A DNA stretch of 50,389 bases from CAZHBD01 sp964530555 (lineage in GTDB: Bacteria > Patescibacteriota > Saccharimonadia > Saccharimonadales > AWTP1-31). Within the stretch, counting starts at the first letter, position 1, and each line of letters starts with the position of its first letter. Location of the stretch: assembly GCA_964530555.1 (NCBI GenBank), contig CAZHBD010000003.1:1-50389 (forward strand), given 5' to 3'. Under the pieces are notes generated by a model. The model was not told the origin of the DNA. It made no database searches and saw only the letters and a program-made list of their open reading frames with translations. Of the stretch, positions 1 to 7,829 are shown in pieces. The position numbers were made by a program, and so were the translations under genes.

Positions 1-56
1 CCATGATCGAGGTTACCGCCCTCTTGGCCTTCCTCGGCGCCCTAATTGTTAAATAA
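1..56 (+). CDS. atpE: ATP synthase F0 subunit c, C-terminal end (partial)
   Basis: The window opens inside a reading frame that ends at a TAA at 54-56. The visible residues form a hydrophobic helix with a single glutamate (A-M-I-E-V-T-A-L-L-A-F). This fits the second transmembrane helix of the proton-carrying c subunit, where one carboxylate sits mid-membrane. The position just upstream of atpF and the lack of any other gene in between support the call. The N-terminal helix lies outside the window, so ring size and ion specificity cannot be judged. Confidence 0.75.
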   Translation, partial: MIEVTALLAFLGALIVK

Positions 57-73
57 GAGGACACGACTACACT

Positions 74-625
74 ATGCTTGAGCTACTGACAACTATCACC
101 CACTTTGCCGAAGCGGCTACCGAAGAAAAGTCCGGCATTGCTGTTCTTGGAATTGACGTCAAAGTTATTCTGTTGCAGGCGGGTACGTTCTTACTGCTCT
201 TCTTGATCATCAAGAAGTTTGCCCTGAAGAATATTGTCAGTACGCTCGAGCAGCGTCGTCAAACAATTGACAAGGGTGTTGAGCTCGGCCTAGAGATGGA
301 AAAGAAGAAAGCCGAGTTCGATGAAGAGTTGAAAAAGCTGCATATTGCTGCCCGAAGCAGTGCTGATGAGATTATCGCCAATGCTAACAAAGAAGCGGGC
401 GATATCATCAAGGCCGGCGAAAGCAGCGCGGCAAGCAAGGTTGACCAAATGCTGAAAGATGCCGAAGCACGCATTGAGCGTGAGATGAGCAAGGCGCGAG
501 CTGACCTCAAACACGAGATGCTCGGATTGGTGGCCGAGGCGACCGAAGTTATTATCGAAGAGAAGCTTGATGCCAAAAAGGATGAAAGTCTGATTGGCCG
601 GGCCTTAGCAAAGGTACGGGCGTGA
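74..625 (+). CDS. atpF: ATP synthase F0 subunit b
   Basis: This 183-residue protein is the peripheral stalk subunit that links F1 to the membrane. Residues about 30-50 form one transmembrane helix (VILLQAGTFLLLFLIIKKF). It is followed by a long charged helix rich in Glu, Lys and Ala, typical of the dimerising coiled coil. The roughly 25-residue N-terminal lead before the membrane helix is longer than in E. coli. A purine-rich AAGAGGA lies about 12 nt before the ATG. The gene follows atpE by 17 nt and overlaps atpH by 4 nt (GTGA), so translation is probably coupled. Confidence 0.95.
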   Translation: MLELLTTITHFAEAATEEKSGIAVLGIDVKVILLQAGTFLLLFLIIKKFALKNIVSTLEQRRQTIDKGVELGLEMEKKKAEFDEELKKLHIAARSSADEIIANANKEAGDIIKAGESSAASKVDQMLKDAEARIEREMSKARADLKHEMLGLVAEATEVIIEEKLDAKKDESLIGRALAKVRA

Positions 626-1008
626 AAGTAACCAACCGTGAATTAGCTGAGTCGGTTTTGACGGATCTACGATCCGGTAAATCAAGCCAACAGGTAGCGC
701 GCAGTTTAGCCGCTTACTTCATTAGCGAGCGTCGCACTAAAGATGCCGATGCGGTTGTGCGTGAGATCGATCGCCTACTGCGCCAGCAAGGTGTGGTCGA
801 ACTCGAGGTAACTTCTGTTGCGGGAGTTAGTAGTGATATCAAGGCGGAACTTAGCAGATTGTTTACGACAGATGATAAGCAAACGATAAGCGTTCATGAA
901 ACACATGATCCGACTGTGCTTGGCGGTGTGTTAGTTGAATCGGGCGACCAACGTCTTGATTTGACGGTACGCCGACAAATACAACGGCTAAAAGGAGTAC
1001 GAGTTTAA
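622..1008 (+). CDS. atpH: ATP synthase F1 subunit delta (short form)
   Basis: Position between atpF and atpA identifies this as the OSCP-like delta subunit that attaches the stalk to the top of F1. It is 128 residues, against about 175 in most bacteria. The C-terminal part (DPTVLGGVLVESGDQRLDLTVR, shown in part) matches the usual delta C-terminal strand region with the conserved GG. The shortening is therefore in the N-terminal helical domain, which normally binds the alpha subunit N-termini. The start is GTG at 622, overlapping the atpF stop. Sequence similarity is modest and the call rests partly on context. Confidence 0.85.
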   Translation: MKVTNRELAESVLTDLRSGKSSQQVARSLAAYFISERRTKDADAVVREIDRLLRQQGVVELEVTSVAGVSSDIKAELSRLFTTDDKQTISVHETHDPTVLGGVLVESGDQRLDLTVRRQIQRLKGVRV

Positions 1009-1009
1009 G

Positions 1010-2563
1010 ATGGCAGACGTATCAGTCAAGGAATTATCAGCAGATATTAAAAAAGCGATCGAAGCGCTCAAGACAAGCCCAGAGATCGAAACGGTTGGTG
1101 TGGTTACTCGCGTAGGTGACGGTATTGCCTGGATCTATGGTTTGAGTAACGCTGGCTATAGTGAAATGCTCGAAATCGAAGGGGTTAATGGCTCGGTCCC
1201 GGCCTTTGCCCTGAACTTGCAAGAAGATGAAATCGGCGCCGTACTCATGGGCGAAGACGTCGAGGTTAAGGCTGGCGCGCGCGTTAAACTGACGGGCCGT
1301 GTGTTGGAAGTGCCGATTGGTCCCGAACTGGTTGGTCGTGTGGTTGACCCGCTTGGTCGTCCGCTTGACGACAAAGGCCCGATCAAGACGAAGCAAATGG
1401 GTCTGATTGAGCGCCCTGCCCCTGGTGTGTTGGATCGCAAAAGCGTGCATGAACCACTTATGACAGGTCTTGTAGCTATCGATGCTATGGTGCCAATTGG
1501 ACGCGGTCAGCGTGAGCTTATTATTGGCGACCGCCAAACTGGTAAAACTGCCATTGCCCTTGATACGATGATTAACCAGCACAAGCAGAACACCGGTGTT
1601 ATTAACATTTATGTCGCTGTTGGCCAAAAGCTCAGTAAGGTCTCCCGTCTGATCGAGCGCCTAAAGCGTGAGGGTGTGATGGACCAGACAATTGTTGTGG
1701 TCACGTCTGCCTCAGATCCTGCATCACTGCAATATCTAGCACCGTACGCTGGTGTGGCTATGGGTGAATACTTCCGTGACAATGGTCAGCACGCCTTGAT
1801 TATTTACGACGATCTTTCCAAACACGCCGTTGCGTATCGACAGATGTCATTGCTATTGCGCCGTCCACCGGGCCGCGAAGCGTACCCTGGTGATGTCTTC
1901 TACCTGCACTCTCGTCTGCTGGAACGTGCCGCTAAAATGAGTGACGAAAAGGGCGCTGGTTCGCTTACTGCCTTGCCGATCATCGAAACCCAAGCCGGCG
2001 ACATTAGTGCCTACATTCCAACCAACGTGATTTCTATTACTGACGGTCAGATCTTTATGGAAACAAACTTGTTCTACCAAGGTATCCGTCCGGCTGTGTC
2101 GGTTGGTCTCTCCGTTTCGCGCGTTGGTGGCTCGGCACAGACCAAGGCTGTTAAGAGCGTGGCAGGTAGCCTACGCCTTGATTTGGCGCAGTTCCGTGAG
2201 TTGGCAGCGTTCGCGCAATTCTCTACAGACTTAGACGCTGATACCAAGGCGAAAATTGAACGTGGACAGCGATTGACCGAACTTCTCAAGCAGCCACAGT
2301 ATTCACCGCTTGGCGTGTGGGAACAAACCGCTTCGCTCATGGCTGCAACACAAGGGGCTTTCGATGCTGTTCCCGTGGAAAAGATTAAAGAAGCGCAGGC
2401 TGCGCTGTTGCATCAATTGCATAGCGAACATCGAAAAGCCATGGACGAGCTTAACAAGGGCGATAAACCCAGTGAGGCGACAGCCAACACTATTCTCAAA
2501 ATTGCCAAAAATGTTGCTGAAGGCTATACGGAGGCACGGGCTAAAGCGGAGGTTAAGGAGTAG
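1010..2563 (+). CDS. atpA: ATP synthase F1 subunit alpha
   Basis: This 517-residue protein is the regulatory nucleotide-binding subunit of F1, forming the hexamer with beta. The P-loop GDRQTGKT is near residue 172. The conserved DDLSKHAVAYRQMSLLLRRPPGREAYPGD region (shown only as a landmark near 267-295) and the C-terminal helical domain are intact. The gene starts 2 nt after the atpH stop; AAAGGAG just upstream, inside atpH, serves as ribosome binding site. Codon use is dominated by CGT/CGC and GGT, as expected of a highly expressed gene, and contrasts with the unknown genes further along the operon. Confidence 0.98.
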   Translation: MADVSVKELSADIKKAIEALKTSPEIETVGVVTRVGDGIAWIYGLSNAGYSEMLEIEGVNGSVPAFALNLQEDEIGAVLMGEDVEVKAGARVKLTGRVLEVPIGPELVGRVVDPLGRPLDDKGPIKTKQMGLIERPAPGVLDRKSVHEPLMTGLVAIDAMVPIGRGQRELIIGDRQTGKTAIALDTMINQHKQNTGVINIYVAVGQKLSKVSRLIERLKREGVMDQTIVVVTSASDPASLQYLAPYAGVAMGEYFRDNGQHALIIYDDLSKHAVAYRQMSLLLRRPPGREAYPGDVFYLHSRLLERAAKMSDEKGAGSLTALPIIETQAGDISAYIPTNVISITDGQIFMETNLFYQGIRPAVSVGLSVSRVGGSAQTKAVKSVAGSLRLDLAQFRELAAFAQFSTDLDADTKAKIERGQRLTELLKQPQYSPLGVWEQTASLMAATQGAFDAVPVEKIKEAQAALLHQLHSEHRKAMDELNKGDKPSEATANTILKIAKNVAEGYTEARAKAEVKE

Positions 2564-2566
2564 TTC

Positions 2567-3541
2567 GTGGCTAGTCAGCAGCAAATCAAAGGTCGCATCA
2601 AGAGCGTTCGCAACACTCGCCAAATTACCAAGGCGATGGAACTGGTTAGCGCCAGCAAAATGCGTAAGGCTCAAGAAAATGCCCTCAAGGGCCGCGACTA
2701 TGCTGCTATGTCCGAGCAACTACTCACGCGCCTACGAGAGATAACCGACGTCAGCAAGCACCCTTTGTTCGAAATTCGTAACGAAGTCAAAGCTCGGTTG
2801 CATGTGGTAGTGACAAGTGATCGTGGTCTCGCCGGTGCCTACAATAGCAGTGTGCTGAAGACCTTCACCAAAGAAGTTCAAGCCGACCGCGACGCCGGTG
2901 TTGACAGCTATACGCTGACCATTGGTCGCCAAGGTAGTAACTTTGCCAGCAAGATCGAACACGTACAGAGCCTGGGTGCTTATACTGACTTCCCTGAACA
3001 CCCGACAGCAAACGATCTTCGTTCGATACTGGATACCGTTATAGCTAGCTTTTTGAAGGGTTCAACGAACCGCAAGCCCGTAAAAGTGTCCGAAGACAGT
3101 GACGCGCCAGTGGTGCCCGAACCAGTTCCGCCAGCTGAGGAACGAGAAGAAGAGCTGCATGTTCCGGCGGTTGATGTCGTAGACGTCATCTACACTGACT
3201 ATAAATCCAGTATTGTGCAAGAAGTCACGAGCCTGCGTTTGTTGCCGGCAGCCTTTACAGAGGTTGAGATTGAGCCGGATCTGGAGCGCGCCGACTTTGA
3301 GCCAAGCGCTACACAGGTGCTGGAATCGGTTGCGCAGCGCCTGATCGAAGCGCAGCTCTATCAGGCCTTACTTGAAAGCATGGCAAGTGAGCAAAGTGCC
3401 CGTATGATGGCGATGAAAAACGCCAGCGACAACGCCAGTGATATCATTGACGACCTGACCCTTGCCTTTAACACGGCCCGCCAAGCAGCTATCACCCAAG
3501 AGTTGGCTGAAATTACTGGCGGTGCGGAGGCGATCAAGTGA
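2567..3541 (+). CDS. atpG: ATP synthase F1 subunit gamma, with an internal insertion
   Basis: The central rotor shaft, 324 residues against about 287 in E. coli. The N-terminal helix (IKGRIKSVRNTRQITKAMELV) and the C-terminal helix (residues about 255-320) that form the coiled coil are clear. The extra length sits near residues 165-203, an acidic Pro/Glu/Val-rich stretch in the peripheral Rossmann-like domain. Loops at about this place regulate rotation in some lineages, but this insertion does not resemble a known one. The start is GTG at 2567, 3 nt after atpA. The end overlaps the next gene by 4 nt. Confidence 0.96.
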   Translation: MASQQQIKGRIKSVRNTRQITKAMELVSASKMRKAQENALKGRDYAAMSEQLLTRLREITDVSKHPLFEIRNEVKARLHVVVTSDRGLAGAYNSSVLKTFTKEVQADRDAGVDSYTLTIGRQGSNFASKIEHVQSLGAYTDFPEHPTANDLRSILDTVIASFLKGSTNRKPVKVSEDSDAPVVPEPVPPAEEREEELHVPAVDVVDVIYTDYKSSIVQEVTSLRLLPAAFTEVEIEPDLERADFEPSATQVLESVAQRLIEAQLYQALLESMASEQSARMMAMKNASDNASDIIDDLTLAFNTARQAAITQELAEITGGAEAIK

Positions 3542-4170
3542 GTGAAGTTTTTGGCCCTGGTGAGACCCTCAGAGTTAATGCATTGGCGGCTCAGGTGGAC
3601 ACTCATTTCCCACTTGCGGCACCAGGAGGTATTTCAGAAAAAGTTCGTGAATTAATTGACACAGGTCAATTAAGTGAGGCTGCAAACTTACTAGCAAGAC
3701 TAGATTTTGCAGATAGAGCTGTCGCTGAGGAGCTGACCGCTGGTTTACCAGCTTCTGAGGACACAAGCACAGAGGTTCAGGCTTTTCTGCGTGGCTTGTA
3801 TCACGGTAGAGCCGAAGGTGCTCACGTGGTTGAATCCTGGAAAACTGAGCTCGGTCAATTGACTGATCCGGTTGCGTTTGCTGATGCCTTACGAGATCCT
3901 CGTAGCCGACCATCGGTATTGATTCACGAAGCAGCGATTTCGCTCACCGAGAAAGCTTTGCGAGAAGTGCGGATTTACGGTGGCTTTGTGGTTCGAAAAA
4001 TTATGGACCATCGAAAGATTAATGGTCGTGATTCAGCGACGGTGTATGCGGGCGACGCCATCGAGCGTCGAGCTCAGGAAACACTGAAAGATGTACTCCA
4101 TCAGCTTGGATTTTCGGCAACGAGGTCGGCAGACAGGGCAACTAAAGGTAGAATTGACATAAGGAGATAG
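3538..4170 (+). CDS. Unrecognised 210-residue protein inside the atp operon
   Basis: I do not recognise this gene. It starts at a GTG overlapping the atpG stop by 4 nt and ends 1 nt before the next gene, so it is clearly co-translated with the ATP synthase genes. The protein is soluble, with no membrane segment, and looks mostly helical: an acidic Leu/Ala-rich first half and a basic C-terminal third (FVVRKIMDHRKINGRD, residues about 150-165). That last third could bind nucleic acid or an acidic partner. Codon use differs from the flanking atp genes, with more AGA, CTA and TTA, so it is less strongly optimised. An assembly or regulatory factor is possible but there is no direct evidence. Confidence 0.8.
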   Translation: MSEVFGPGETLRVNALAAQVDTHFPLAAPGGISEKVRELIDTGQLSEAANLLARLDFADRAVAEELTAGLPASEDTSTEVQAFLRGLYHGRAEGAHVVESWKTELGQLTDPVAFADALRDPRSRPSVLIHEAAISLTEKALREVRIYGGFVVRKIMDHRKINGRDSATVYAGDAIERRAQETLKDVLHQLGFSATRSADRATKGRIDIRR

Positions 4171-4171
4171 C

Positions 4172-4597
4172 ATGATGACGCCATATGAACGAGACCCTGG
4201 ATTGGTGGCAGACGCTACGATGTTTATTGTGAGTGACGTGGTGAGAGTACTTGAAGGCCCAGTTGCCGAGATTGCTGCTCGGCCCCATGCCGACCCACAG
4301 ATACTCGCAGCAGAGATCCTCTACTTGGTTGGTTTTGCTGCTGAGTCAGGGGCTATGGCTGCTTTTTCCGGCGTTGCTGTGGATACCGAACGTGACCGCT
4401 CTGAAGAGATTAGACGGGGTACTTTCCTGGTCTGCAGATTGTTTGATATGTCTGTACCTGAGCTGCCGGATGAGTTGATTGAAGAAGCTAGAGTAGTCAT
4501 AGCAAGGTTTCGTGAAGAGCATGGCACAAACCAGCCAGCGAGCAGTCAGACTCTGCTTGATAAGATATATGATAAAGGTTCTGATAAGGAGAAATAA
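4172..4597 (+). CDS. Unrecognised 141-residue acidic protein inside the atp operon
   Basis: I do not recognise this gene. It starts 1 nt after the previous one, with AAGGAGA about 6 nt before the ATG at 4172. It ends with a TAA whose last A is the first base of the atpD ATG, so it is coupled to atpD. The protein is acidic, helical-looking and soluble, with an Ala/Gly-rich middle (FAAESGAMAAFSGVAV) and a charged tail. Codon use matches the preceding unknown gene rather than atpD. Together the two genes separate gamma from beta, which are normally adjacent. Confidence 0.78.
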   Translation: MMTPYERDPGLVADATMFIVSDVVRVLEGPVAEIAARPHADPQILAAEILYLVGFAAESGAMAAFSGVAVDTERDRSEEIRRGTFLVCRLFDMSVPELPDELIEEARVVIARFREEHGTNQPASSQTLLDKIYDKGSDKEK

Positions 4598-5976
4598 TGG
4601 CAGTAGCAGAAAAAACCAAGCAAGGAAAAATTAGTCAGGTTGTTGGTGTGGTCGTTGACGTTGAGTTCGCCGAAGGCCATTTGCCAGCAATCTATAATGC
4701 GCTCGAAGTAAAACTAGGTGATCGCGACCTCGTCCTCGAAGTTGCTCAGCATCTCAGTGAGAATAGTGTGCGTGCCATTGCCCTGAGTTCGACAGATGGT
4801 CTCAAGCGAGGCGCAGCCGTCACAGACACTGGTGCGCCGATTAGTGTGCCGGTTGGCAAAGAAACGCTTGGCCGTATGTTCAATGTCCTGGGTGAGCCAA
4901 TCGATGGCAAAAAAGTTGATGTCAAAAAGCGCGCGCCAATTCACCGTACTCCACCTACCCTGTCTGAACAGTCTGGCGCGACCGAAATATTAGAAACTGG
5001 TATTAAAGTCATTGACCTTATTTGTCCGATTACCAAGGGTGGTAAGGTTGGCCTCTTCGGCGGTGCCGGCGTAGGCAAAACCGTGCTTATTACTGAACTG
5101 ATTAACAACATCGCCAAACAGCATAGCGGTACCAGTGTATTCGCTGGCGTGGGTGAACGTACTCGCGAAGGTAACGACCTCTACCATGAAATGGAAGAGT
5201 CCGGCGTGCTCGACAAGACCAGCCTCGTGTTCGGTCAGATGAATGAACCACCAGGCGCACGTTTGCGTGTGGGCTTGAGCGGTCTAACCATTGCTGAAGG
5301 CTTCCGCGACGAAGGCAAAGACGTGCTACTCTTTGTCGACAACATCTTCCGCTTTACCCAAGCGGGTGCCGAGGTATCTGCGCTGCTTGGTCGTCTGCCA
5401 AGTGCGGTGGGATATCAGCCCAACCTGGCTACTGAGATGGGTGCTCTTCAGGAGCGGATTACCTCGACCAAAACTGGTTCGGTTACTTCAGTCCAAGCTG
5501 TCTATGTGCCGGCTGACGACCTTACCGACCCGGCTCCAGCAACCACTTTCGGTCACTTAGACTCAACCATTTCGCTTAACCGCGCGTTGACCGAACTTGG
5601 TCTCTACCCCGCAGTTGATCCACTTGATTCAAGTAGTACTATCCTTGACCCCGAAGTGGTTGGTAAAGAGCATTACGAAGTCGCCCGCGAAGTCCAACGT
5701 ATTTTACAGCGCTATAAGGACCTGCAGGACATCATTGCTATCCTTGGTATGGAAGAGCTCTCCGATGAGGATAAGAAGACCGTTAACCGCGCGCGCCGTA
5801 TCCAGCGTTTCTTGACACAACCCTTCCACGTTGCCGAAGTCTTTAGTAACATTCCCGGCGTGTATGTGCCGCTCAAAGACACAGTTGCTGGTTTCCGAGA
5901 AATCCTGGATGGCAAGCATGACGACAAGCCCGAAAGTGCCTTCTATATGAAGGGCAATATTAGCGAGGTGAAATAA
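4597..5976 (+). CDS. atpD: ATP synthase F1 subunit beta (catalytic)
   Basis: The catalytic subunit of F1, 459 residues, slightly shorter than E. coli. The P-loop GGAGVGKT is near residue 153, the catalytic glutamate region GERTREGNDLYHEM near 185, and the ATP-site segment DNIFRFTQAGAEVSALLGR near 247. It is full length with no missing key residue. AAGGAGA lies about 5 nt before the ATG, inside the end of the preceding unknown gene. Codon use is that of a highly expressed gene. Confidence 0.98.
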   Translation: MAVAEKTKQGKISQVVGVVVDVEFAEGHLPAIYNALEVKLGDRDLVLEVAQHLSENSVRAIALSSTDGLKRGAAVTDTGAPISVPVGKETLGRMFNVLGEPIDGKKVDVKKRAPIHRTPPTLSEQSGATEILETGIKVIDLICPITKGGKVGLFGGAGVGKTVLITELINNIAKQHSGTSVFAGVGERTREGNDLYHEMEESGVLDKTSLVFGQMNEPPGARLRVGLSGLTIAEGFRDEGKDVLLFVDNIFRFTQAGAEVSALLGRLPSAVGYQPNLATEMGALQERITSTKTGSVTSVQAVYVPADDLTDPAPATTFGHLDSTISLNRALTELGLYPAVDPLDSSSTILDPEVVGKEHYEVAREVQRILQRYKDLQDIIAILGMEELSDEDKKTVNRARRIQRFLTQPFHVAEVFSNIPGVYVPLKDTVAGFREILDGKHDDKPESAFYMKGNISEVK

Positions 5977-5977
5977 T

Positions 5978-6460
5978 ATGAGCGATGCTCTTGGTGGCAA
6001 AACGGGTGGTTCTATGGCTGATCGAGACAGTCTTCGCGAACTTATGTCAGGCTATGGCTCTTCACCCGAAGCTCCCGTTCCCGGCGAAGTCGCGGTTACA
6101 GTCGCCCCAGACGGAATTCCAGCCGCAGCGCCAGCAAGCAGCACGGAAAAGAGCGATCACATCGCGGCTGACGTTGGCCCTAATAGAGATGATCTGCGAA
6201 AAGTGTTCGCTCGCCCCGAGTGCCGAGCGGCGCTCCTGCGGGGTAGTCTTGACGATGATTTTCTAATTGGAGCAAGCAAAGTTAATGTTGAGGATGTAGT
6301 GACGAGTTTTGTCCACGGAGTAATGGACGAGCGCGCCGTCGGGCCACATAGTCCGTATGTCACCTATCACACGGTTATCGACATAGCTCAGCAAGTGCTA
6401 CACGAAGCGCTGGTTGTTGTTGCTCAGCTACCCCCAAACAATAACGGAGTGGCGCAATAA
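5978..6460 (+). CDS. Unrecognised 160-residue protein between atpD and atpC
   Basis: I do not recognise this gene. The ATG at 5978 follows the atpD stop by 1 nt, and the stop is 2 nt before atpC, so it is part of the operon. A second ATG at residue 13 (MADRDSLRE) is an alternative start. Residues about 30-55 are Pro/Ala/Val-rich and probably disordered. The rest is acidic with a helical-looking C-terminal half (VEDVVTSFVHGVMDERAVG and onward). There is no membrane segment. The layout resembles the second unknown gene of this operon in being acidic, but I see no convincing sequence relation. Confidence 0.75.
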   Translation: MSDALGGKTGGSMADRDSLRELMSGYGSSPEAPVPGEVAVTVAPDGIPAAAPASSTEKSDHIAADVGPNRDDLRKVFARPECRAALLRGSLDDDFLIGASKVNVEDVVTSFVHGVMDERAVGPHSPYVTYHTVIDIAQQVLHEALVVVAQLPPNNNGVAQ

Positions 6461-6462
6461 CT

Positions 6463-6897
6463 ATGATACGTTTTGAGTTGGTTACCTTAGATGGTGTGAA
6501 ATTCGGCGAAGATGTGTACGAGGTTGTCTTACCGACTGCTGATGGGTACATAGCAGTGTTTCCCGAGCACATGCCGCTGGTTTCGCTGGCTACACCAGGC
6601 GTGATTACGGTTCGTCGAAAAGCCGGCGATCCAGAATCGCGCCTCGAGTACTTTGCTACCAATGGCGGGGTTATTGAGATTGGTAAAAACCATGTTCGTG
6701 TCTTGGTTGACGAGGCTGATCGTGAGGATGAGATCAACGAGCAAGAAGCGCAGAAAGCCTTTGAAAATGCACAGCAATTGCAGCGCCAGGCGGGCGATCG
6801 CGTGAGTCTCGAGCATGCCCAGACCTTAGTTGACCGACAAGCTTCACGCTTGCGCGTGGCAGAGCTGCGTCGTCGTAAGCGCAGTAACCGTATTTAG
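6463..6897 (+). CDS. atpC: ATP synthase F1 subunit epsilon
   Basis: The small rotor subunit that contacts gamma and the c ring, 144 residues. The N-terminal beta-sandwich is typical (MIRFELVTLDGVKFGEDV, then the GYIAVFPEHMPLVSLATPG loop). The C-terminal half is a charged helical pair (residues about 95-140) that in other bacteria acts as an inhibitory arm. It is the last gene of the operon. I see no strong terminator downstream, only a short GC palindrome near 6906. Confidence 0.95.
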   Translation: MIRFELVTLDGVKFGEDVYEVVLPTADGYIAVFPEHMPLVSLATPGVITVRRKAGDPESRLEYFATNGGVIEIGKNHVRVLVDEADREDEINEQEAQKAFENAQQLQRQAGDRVSLEHAQTLVDRQASRLRVAELRRRKRSNRI

Positions 6898-7019
6898 AGT
6901 CAGAAAGCGCGCTTGTTGTGCCATAAGCTCACTAGTGTAAATACTACTGCACTGAAAATTTGCTTTTTGTGCTCGTTCGTACTATCGTTTTATGCAGAAG
7001 CAATATAAGGAGGGTTTCT

Positions 7020-7772
7020 ATGTTTGGGAGACAAAAAATCGCCATGGTGGTGGCGGAAATTCTTGGCACCGCCGTTTTGGCGGTTGCCGTGTATTCAATG
7101 GTAGCACGAACCAGCTTTCCGCTGTTTGGTGGTTTGGCAGCAGGTTTAGTAGTATCGGCAATGACACTAGCTGTAGGTAGTGTTTCGTCGGCACACTTTA
7201 ACCCAGCTGTAACGTTAGGGTTATGGTCGGCACGGAGGGTTAAAACCTCAGTCGCAGTCGTCAACGTAGCGGCACAAATGCTTGGCGGAGTGCTCGCTTG
7301 GCTCCTGCTTCGTTACTTTTTGGGCAAAAACCTTGATTCGCTTATCCAGGGTGGATTTGAATGGAAGGTGTTCTTTGCAGAAGGAGTTGGGGCTATGGTA
7401 TTTGTGTTTGGCGTCGCCGCAGCTGTGTACCAGAAGCTCGAGGGAGGCAAGCTAGCATATACAGTTGGTGCAGCTTTGACTATCGGAATTTTGGTCGCCT
7501 CAATGGCCTCGAACGGCGTGATTAATCCAGCCGTTGCGTTGGCTATTCGTTCCTGGAACTGGGCATACGCGCTCGCTCCACTGGCGGGCGGTATTGTTGG
7601 CGCAAACTTATATGCACTGCTATTCGCGGGTGACTATCCCGTTGTACGCATTGCAACCGCTAGCACAGTAAGTCGCGGTGCAACCACAAAAGCAAGCACC
7701 ACTAGTAATCGTAAAGCCTCAACAAAGACAAAAGCCCGAAGCCGCGCAAAGACGTCAACGCGCCGCCGTTAA
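7020..7772 (+). CDS. Aquaporin/MIP-family channel with a basic C-terminal tail
   Basis: A 250-residue membrane channel of the major intrinsic protein family. Two half-helix boxes are present: HFNPAVTLG near residue 60 and GVINPAVALA near residue 167, with about six membrane spans. The second box reads N-P-A-V; in most aquaporins an arginine follows NPA and forms the ar/R selectivity filter, so selectivity here may differ. The last 40 residues are rich in Lys, Arg, Ser and Thr, forming a cytosolic basic tail. I place the start at 7020 because AAGGAGG lies 6 nt upstream; an in-frame ATG at 6960 has no such site. Transported solute is unknown. Confidence 0.88.
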   Translation: MFGRQKIAMVVAEILGTAVLAVAVYSMVARTSFPLFGGLAAGLVVSAMTLAVGSVSSAHFNPAVTLGLWSARRVKTSVAVVNVAAQMLGGVLAWLLLRYFLGKNLDSLIQGGFEWKVFFAEGVGAMVFVFGVAAAVYQKLEGGKLAYTVGAALTIGILVASMASNGVINPAVALAIRSWNWAYALAPLAGGIVGANLYALLFAGDYPVVRIATASTVSRGATTKASTTSNRKASTKTKARSRAKTSTRRR

Positions 7773-7790
7773 GTTAAACCAAAACTGCAT

Positions 7791-7816
7791 AAAGGCCCCG
7801 TGCATACGGGGCCTTT
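7791..7816. terminator. Bidirectional intrinsic terminator
   Basis: A perfect 10-bp GC-rich stem (AAAGGCCCCG / CGGGGCCTTT) with a 6-nt loop lies between the channel gene and the convergent helicase gene. The A and T ends on both arms let it serve transcripts from either side. Confidence 0.9.
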
Positions 7817-7829
7817 GTAATGAGCAAGA

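Noticed and set aside
1037..1627. Long antisense reading frames over atpA and other conserved genes
   Set aside because: They mirror the codon periodicity of the sense genes, lack start signals, and code for no recognisable protein.
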